This document shows, one piece after another, positions 33,707 through 37,194 of a stretch of DNA of 37,194 bases (position 1 is its first letter; every line of letters begins with the position of its first letter). Both the position numbers and the translations under genes were made by a program. The stretch comes from an uncultured Clostridia bacterium (lineage in GTDB: Bacteria > Bacillota > Clostridia > Oscillospirales > Ruminococcaceae). The notes under the pieces are model-generated. The model was given only the letters and a program-made list of their open reading frames with translations. It had not been told where the DNA came from and did not search any database. The DNA lies in assembly GCA_944386045.1 (NCBI GenBank), contig CALWZO010000002.1, forward strand, positions 1 through 37,194. Reading direction: 5' to 3'.

Positions 33707-34138
33707 ATGCCCAAAAGATATGATGATGTATTCAATGTAAGGGTTATAACCCGTAACGGCAAATTGACCAGCGCAGAACAGCAGGCCGTGGCCGCGGCTG
33801 CCGAAAAATTTGGCTCCGGTGAAGTGACCATGACCACAAGGCTTACACTGGAAATTCAGGGTGTACAGTATGACAGGCTGGAAGAGCTTTTCCGGTTCCT
33901 GGAACAGTCCGGCCTGGAAACAGGCGGCACAGGTTCCAAAGTCCGTCCGGTGGTATCCTGCAAAGGTACAACCTGTCAGTACGGCCTGATAGACACCTTT
34001 GACCTGTCAGAAAAGCTGCACAACCTGTTTTACAAAGGTTATCATGAAGTGGCCCTTCCGCATAAATTCAAAATTGCCGTGGGCGGCTGTCCCAACAACT
34101 GTGTAAAACCCGACCTTAACGACCTGGGTTTTGTGGGC
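33707..34138 (+). pseudogene. Siroheme/[4Fe-4S] nitrite/sulfite reductase-like fragment
   Basis: About 144 codons encode a nitrite/sulfite reductase ferredoxin-like half domain (VRVITRNGKLTSAEQQAVAAAAEKFG, TTRLTLEIQGV) and the start of the siroheme-cluster domain: SCKGTTCQYG and GGCPNNCVKPDLNDLG give a C-x4-C and C-x3-C set of cluster ligands. In relatives a further part with ferredoxin-type clusters is expected, and is missing here. The ATG at 33707 lacks a ribosome site and abuts the broken LysR gene, so the natural promoter appears lost. The frame continues without break into a permease fragment. Confidence 0.8.
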
Positions 34139-34366
34139 CTGATTGTGCCCAATGCCGTAAGGCGGCTGGCGGGTGTGGATATGCGCTTTGACATCGGTTT
34201 GTGCGCGGTGTGCGGTGCTTTCATCACGGTGCTGTCTGACCTTGTGGCCAGAGTGCTGTTTGCGCCGGCAGAACTGCCGGCCGGCATTATAATGGCTGTG
34301 CTGGGTTCGCCGTTCTTCCTGTATCTTCTTATAAAAAGGAGGCGCAGCTATGATACAATTCAATAA
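34127..34366 (+). pseudogene. C-terminal fragment of a FecCD-type ABC permease, fused in frame to the reductase fragment
   Basis: From GFVG onward the frame encodes LIVPNAVRRLAGVDMRF, then GAFITVLSDLVARVLFAPAELP and GSPFFLYLLI, the last part of FecCD/BtuC-type iron-siderophore or cobalamin permeases. About three-quarters of a normal permease (some 250 residues with most membrane helices) is missing. The end overlaps the ATPase gene by 17 bases, as is natural in such operons, so the downstream side is original and the upstream side is the joint. The shared GFVG codons (34127-34138) are where both families have this motif. Confidence 0.8.
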
Positions 34367-35105
34367 TGTCAGCGTCAGGCTGGGCAGGCAGAATGTGGTG
34401 GAAAATGTGTCCTTTTGCGTTGACAGAGGTGAAATATGCGTCATATTGGGAAAAAACGGCAGCGGAAAAACCACACTGCTGAAAGCCATCAGTTCCAATG
34501 CGCCTTACACCGGATGTATCATGGCAGACGGCAGGGATATTTCTGCCCTGGGCCGGCGCGAAAGGGCAGCTACAATAGCTTTTATGGCGCAGAACCTGCC
34601 CTCTCCGCCTGTAAGCGTTGAAAGGCTGGTATCTTTCGGCAGGCGGCCGTATACCGGCATCAGCGGCATACTTTCTCCGGAGGACAAACTGATAACACAT
34701 CAGGTACTTCGGCAGACGGGACTGGAGCATATATCGGAAAAAAGAGTGGACAGAATTTCCGGCGGCGAAAAAAGAAAGGCTTTTTTTGCCATGATGCTGT
34801 GCCGGCAGTCACCCTATATCCTGGCTGACGAGCCCACTGCCAACCTGGATGTAATTCATGCCAAAAGCATACTGGAAATGCTTGCTGAAAGAAAAGCGGC
34901 AGGTGACGGTGTGATAACTGTTCTGCACGACATAAATCAGGCACTGGAAATTGCCGATAAAATCTTGCTTATGGACAGCGGACACGCTGTGTTTTTCGGC
35001 TCGCCCCGTCAGTTTTGTGAAAAAAACTTTCCGTTTTCTCATTTCGGCATGGAAAGACTGGAATGTACGGGAAGCGACGGCAAAAAACAATTTATATACA
35101 GGTAA
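34350..35105 (+). CDS. Iron-siderophore/cobalamin-type ABC transporter ATPase (FecE-like)
   Basis: This 251-residue ATPase has Walker A GKNGSGKT (34-41), the signature ISGGEKRK (136-143), Walker B YILADEPT (156-163) and a later switch histidine in TVLHDINQALE. It resembles FecE/FhuC/BtuD-type subunits that energise import of ferric siderophores, heme or B12. AAAGGAGG precedes the ATG. Its permease partner is only a fragment and no binding-protein gene is in the window, so it is probably an orphan here. A terminator follows. Confidence 0.9.
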   Translation: MIQFNNVSVRLGRQNVVENVSFCVDRGEICVILGKNGSGKTTLLKAISSNAPYTGCIMADGRDISALGRRERAATIAFMAQNLPSPPVSVERLVSFGRRPYTGISGILSPEDKLITHQVLRQTGLEHISEKRVDRISGGEKRKAFFAMMLCRQSPYILADEPTANLDVIHAKSILEMLAERKAAGDGVITVLHDINQALEIADKILLMDSGHAVFFGSPRQFCEKNFPFSHFGMERLECTGSDGKKQFIYR

Positions 35106-35135
35106 AAACAGGCGGGGAAATATCCCTGCCTGTTT
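35106..35135 (+). terminator. Terminator after the ABC ATPase gene
   Basis: AAACAGGCGGGG and CCCTGCCTGTTT pair over 12 positions with one G-T pair and a six-base loop. Confidence 0.75.
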
Positions 35136-35214
35136 CTACTTATTGTAAAAAATCAGACGAATTAAACTAATTGTAATTTTAAATACTTTTATTTGAATAA
35201 AATACAGGTTTATA

Positions 35215-35243
35215 TTGATATTACAAGGCGGTTGTAATATAAT
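35215..35243 (+). promoter_or_regulatory. MFS gene promoter with inverted repeat in the spacer
   Basis: TTGATA (35215-35220) and TATAAT (35238-35243) are spaced by 17 bases. The inverted repeat ATTACAA-GGCGG-TTGTAAT (35220-35238) exactly fills the spacer, a classic repressor position. Confidence 0.7.
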
Positions 35244-35289
35244 TATAAGCTGTAACCTTAATGTAAATAAAGAAAAGGGAAAAGTTTAT

Positions 35290-36723
35290 ATGGAAACAAA
35301 AAGTAAAAATAAACTGCACTACGGCTGGGTTATTGTTTTTGTAGGCTTTGTGATAATGTGTTTTGTGGTGTGCATAGTGTCCAACTGTGTAGGGATGTTT
35401 GTAACACCGGTAAGCGAAAGCATGGGCATAAGCAGACAGCAGTTCAGCCTGACAACCACTTTTTATGCCGGAGCAGGTATACTTCTGTCGGCATTTATAG
35501 GCAAAATTTATCGCCGCTTTACCATCAAAAGGGTTATGATGTTCAGCAGCGTTGTGCTGACGGCGGCCTATGCCTGTTACAGCATAGCCCCCAATATCTA
35601 TGTTTTTTATATAATATCATTTATAACCGGCCTGCGGGGATGCAGCCTTACAATGATAGCCATATCCACCCTGATGGCCAACTGGTTCAATGAAAAAAGA
35701 GGCCTTGCCATAGCGTTGGCTTCCACCGGTTCAGGCGTGGGCGGAATATTCATGAATCCGTTCATAGGCTGGCTTATTACCAGCGTGGGTTGGCGACAGA
35801 CATATCTTATTCTGGCGGTCATAATGGCGGCTACTGTAATTCCCTGTACATTTTTCCTGGTAAAGGATACACCGGCGGAAAAAGGTCTGGGTCCTTACGG
35901 GGGTATCGCCAAGGCAGGAGCTGTTAACAATGACCTCAGCGGAATGACTGCTCGGCAGGCCAGGAAAACACCGATGTTCTGGATGTGGTGTTTTATATGT
36001 GCGGTTGTCAGCGCCAGCTGTACATGTGTTATGCAGCACAGCGTGTCATATGTCACAGACCTGGGTTATGAATATACCTTTGCCGCCGGAATAGCTTCGG
36101 TTATAACAGCCAGCCTGGCGGTGGGAAAAATTGTCATGGGCCAGATTTTTGATGCGGTCGGCAGCCGCCTGGCAGGAACAATATCCCTGTCCATGTTTTT
36201 CACAGCCTTTGTGCTGTATGGCTTTGCGGACAGCGTGCTGTTTCTTTACATAGCCACCGGTATAATCGGTTTTGGCCTTTCCTTTTCCACTGTGGCATAT
36301 TCTGTTGTAACACAGGATCTTTTCGGCAAAAAAGACTACGCCGGCATATACGGCAGTATAACAGTGTTTTCCTCTGTGGGCAGTGCTCTGGGCAGCCCTT
36401 TGATTGCCGGCGTTTATGATGCCATGGGCAGTTACAGGCTGGCCTGGAACCGGCTGGCTTTGCTTATGGCCGGTTGTATAGTAATTCTCAATTTCATATT
36501 CGTTTTGAAAGGCAAAAAAGACAGGATAAATTCAAATTTGTTGAGGAGGTCAATTATGAATAAGAAAAATGACACAATAACAAAAACAGTTAAAACTGGT
36601 ATTACTTTTGGAAGTGCGTTAGCAATGGTTATCAGTTATGTAAATTGGCATTCAGTTGGTTGGGCAATTGTTCATGGATTAATGAGTTGGGTGTATGTCA
36701 TTTACTATATAATTAGATATTAA
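35290..36723 (+). CDS. MFS transporter (oxalate/formate antiporter-like), with fused C-terminal extension
   Basis: The first about 415 residues form a complete 12-helix major facilitator of the OFA/monocarboxylate type: HYGWVIVFVG start, GMFVTPVSESMGISRQQFSL, NWFNEKRGLAIALASTGSGVGG between helices, a central loop, and the last helix LALLMAGCIVILNFIF. The start at 35290 has an AAAGGGA-like site. After KGKKDRIN the frame has no stop and runs on, in AT-rich DNA, through the ribosome site and whole coding region of a separate small gene, ending at 36723. The extension is probably not an evolved domain but the result of a joint that removed the natural stop. Substrate not known. Confidence 0.8.
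   Translation: METKSKNKLHYGWVIVFVGFVIMCFVVCIVSNCVGMFVTPVSESMGISRQQFSLTTTFYAGAGILLSAFIGKIYRRFTIKRVMMFSSVVLTAAYACYSIAPNIYVFYIISFITGLRGCSLTMIAISTLMANWFNEKRGLAIALASTGSGVGGIFMNPFIGWLITSVGWRQTYLILAVIMAATVIPCTFFLVKDTPAEKGLGPYGGIAKAGAVNNDLSGMTARQARKTPMFWMWCFICAVVSASCTCVMQHSVSYVTDLGYEYTFAAGIASVITASLAVGKIVMGQIFDAVGSRLAGTISLSMFFTAFVLYGFADSVLFLYIATGIIGFGLSFSTVAYSVVTQDLFGKKDYAGIYGSITVFSSVGSALGSPLIAGVYDAMGSYRLAWNRLALLMAGCIVILNFIFVLKGKKDRINSNLLRRSIMNKKNDTITKTVKTGITFGSALAMVISYVNWHSVGWAIVHGLMSWVYVIYYIIRY
36556..36723 (+). CDS. Small hydrophobic membrane protein (55 residues)
   Basis: An ATG with a perfect GAGGAGG site seven bases upstream begins a 55-residue protein in the frame of the MFS gene. A charged N-terminus (MNKKNDTITKTVKTG) leads into two hydrophobic stretches (about 15-29 and 34-53) rich in aromatic residues. 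I have no family name, but it resembles short hypothetical proteins of Firmicutes. Base composition and codon use are clearly more AT-rich than in the preceding genes. Having its own ribosome site, it is likely translated as a separate protein. Confidence 0.65.
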   Translation: MNKKNDTITKTVKTGITFGSALAMVISYVNWHSVGWAIVHGLMSWVYVIYYIIRY

Positions 36724-36735
36724 ATTACAATAAGT

Positions 36736-36768
36736 AGAGTAGGTAATATAGTTGAAATTATCTACTCT
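36736..36768 (+). terminator. Possible terminator after the 55-residue gene
   Basis: AGAGTAGGTAAT and ATTATCTACTCT form a 12-base stem with one G-T pair and a nine-base loop, followed by T-rich sequence. Confidence 0.5.
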
Positions 36769-36780
36769 TTATTATATAAT
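36752..36780 (+). promoter_or_regulatory. Promoter of the SdpI-like gene
   Basis: TTGAAA (36752-36757) and TATAAT (36775-36780) are spaced by 17 bases and lie 39 bases before the start codon, overlapping the hairpin of the preceding gene. Confidence 0.6.
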
Positions 36781-36818
36781 GAGAACATAAGATAGTAATT
36801 TGTAGAGGAGAAAAAATT

Positions 36819-37178
36819 ATGTATTGGTTATTAGTTTTAAATTTGATTATACCTTTTGTAATGATTATTGTTGGGGATATTTTAAAGAAACATCCTGTAG
36901 AAAATATGAAGTCAAATAATGGGTATAATACACCTACTTCGCGAAAATCAAAAGCACACTGGGAATATGCACAGAGTATAGCACCTGATATATTTATAAA
37001 TCATGGAAAAATATTAGTAATAGTAGAAATTTTTTTAAGCATATTTTTAACTTTATTTAATGTTTCTATAAATAATACTGTATTAGTAGGAATAATTTTA
37101 GGATTTATTATTTTGTTTTGTAGCTTTTATAAAACGGAAAACAAAATAAAAAGAAGATTTATGAATAACAAATCTTAA
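36819..37178 (+). CDS. SdpI-like small membrane protein
   Basis: This 119-residue protein has an N-terminal hydrophobic helix (2-21), the NGYNTPTSRKSKAHWEYAQ segment (around 39-57) that resembles the GYRTP...W.FA motif of the SdpI/YhfL family, and two C-terminal helices (about 67-83 and 86-105). SdpI protects Bacillus from the SdpC toxin, but many homologues have no known toxin. GAGGAG precedes the ATG. Like its neighbour it is strongly AT-rich compared with the rest of the window. No toxin gene can be seen before the window ends. Confidence 0.65.
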   Translation: MYWLLVLNLIIPFVMIIVGDILKKHPVENMKSNNGYNTPTSRKSKAHWEYAQSIAPDIFINHGKILVIVEIFLSIFLTLFNVSINNTVLVGIILGFIILFCSFYKTENKIKRRFMNNKS

Positions 37179-37194
37179 AACTAACAAATTACAA

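Noticed and set aside
1..37194. CRISPR arrays, tRNAs, rRNAs, insertion sequences and phage genes
   Set aside because: I looked for evenly spaced repeats, cloverleaf and CCA-type ends, transposase motifs and terminal inverted repeats and saw none. A tRNA or covariance-model scan would be needed to exclude small RNAs.

Overview
The window looks like chromosomal DNA from an anaerobic, low- to mid-GC Firmicute of class Clostridia. The signs are strong AGGAGG-type ribosome binding sites, frequent TTG starts, TTGACA/TATAAT promoters, a Rex redox repressor, a class I (Fe-S) two-subunit fumarase, a TepA/SpoIIIE-type neighbourhood and a GGGtGRT-family protein. I saw no tRNA, rRNA, CRISPR array, insertion sequence or prophage. 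Most of the window is ordinary, densely packed core genome; the unusual part is the last 4 kb.

Layout. 0-5.7 kb: a membrane zinc-ribbon protein, a uridine-kinase-like gene followed by mntP (minus), the fumarase genes (plus, on a divergent near-consensus promoter), and a minus operon rex-tdk-degV. 5.8-12.9 kb: a plus-strand run of tepA-like protease, uppP, ftsK/spoIIIE, a YgiQ-type radical SAM protein, a ComEC-like secreted metallohydrolase and a DUF3006 protein. 13-17.8 kb: a small membrane protein, OsmC, a diacylglycerol kinase family protein, a D-cysteine desulfhydrase family enzyme, a PadR-DUF2812 pair under a clear double operator, and a divergent ogt. 17.8-22.9 kb: an envelope protein with an AI-2E family exporter (minus), a CNNM/HlyC-CorC protein, an unknown protein and a dicarboxylate/amino acid symporter. 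23.1-25.4 kb: the minus operon tsaE-tsaB-rpiB-upp. 25.5-31 kb: rodA-like SEDS gene with an Mbeg1-like hydrolase, a small lipoprotein and secA.

31.2-37.2 kb is the accessory-looking end. A NifU-like protein and a GGGtGRT protein form a tight two-gene operon of unknown function. They are followed by remnants: a LysR regulator without its DNA-binding half, a siroheme/Fe-S reductase fragment without promoter or C-terminal part, and, fused to it in frame at a GFVG motif, the last third of a FecCD-type permease. An intact FecE-type ATPase and an MFS carrier follow. The MFS reading frame runs without a stop into a small AT-rich gene, and from there the base and codon usage changes abruptly; the window ends with a small SdpI-like membrane protein. 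These joints suggest two deletions and one insertion or recombination boundary, or assembly chimerism.

Several intergenic regions carry perfect or near-perfect inverted repeats placed exactly on promoters (PadR operator pair, MFS promoter spacer, AI-2E/CNNM divergent region). These are good candidates for regulator binding sites.
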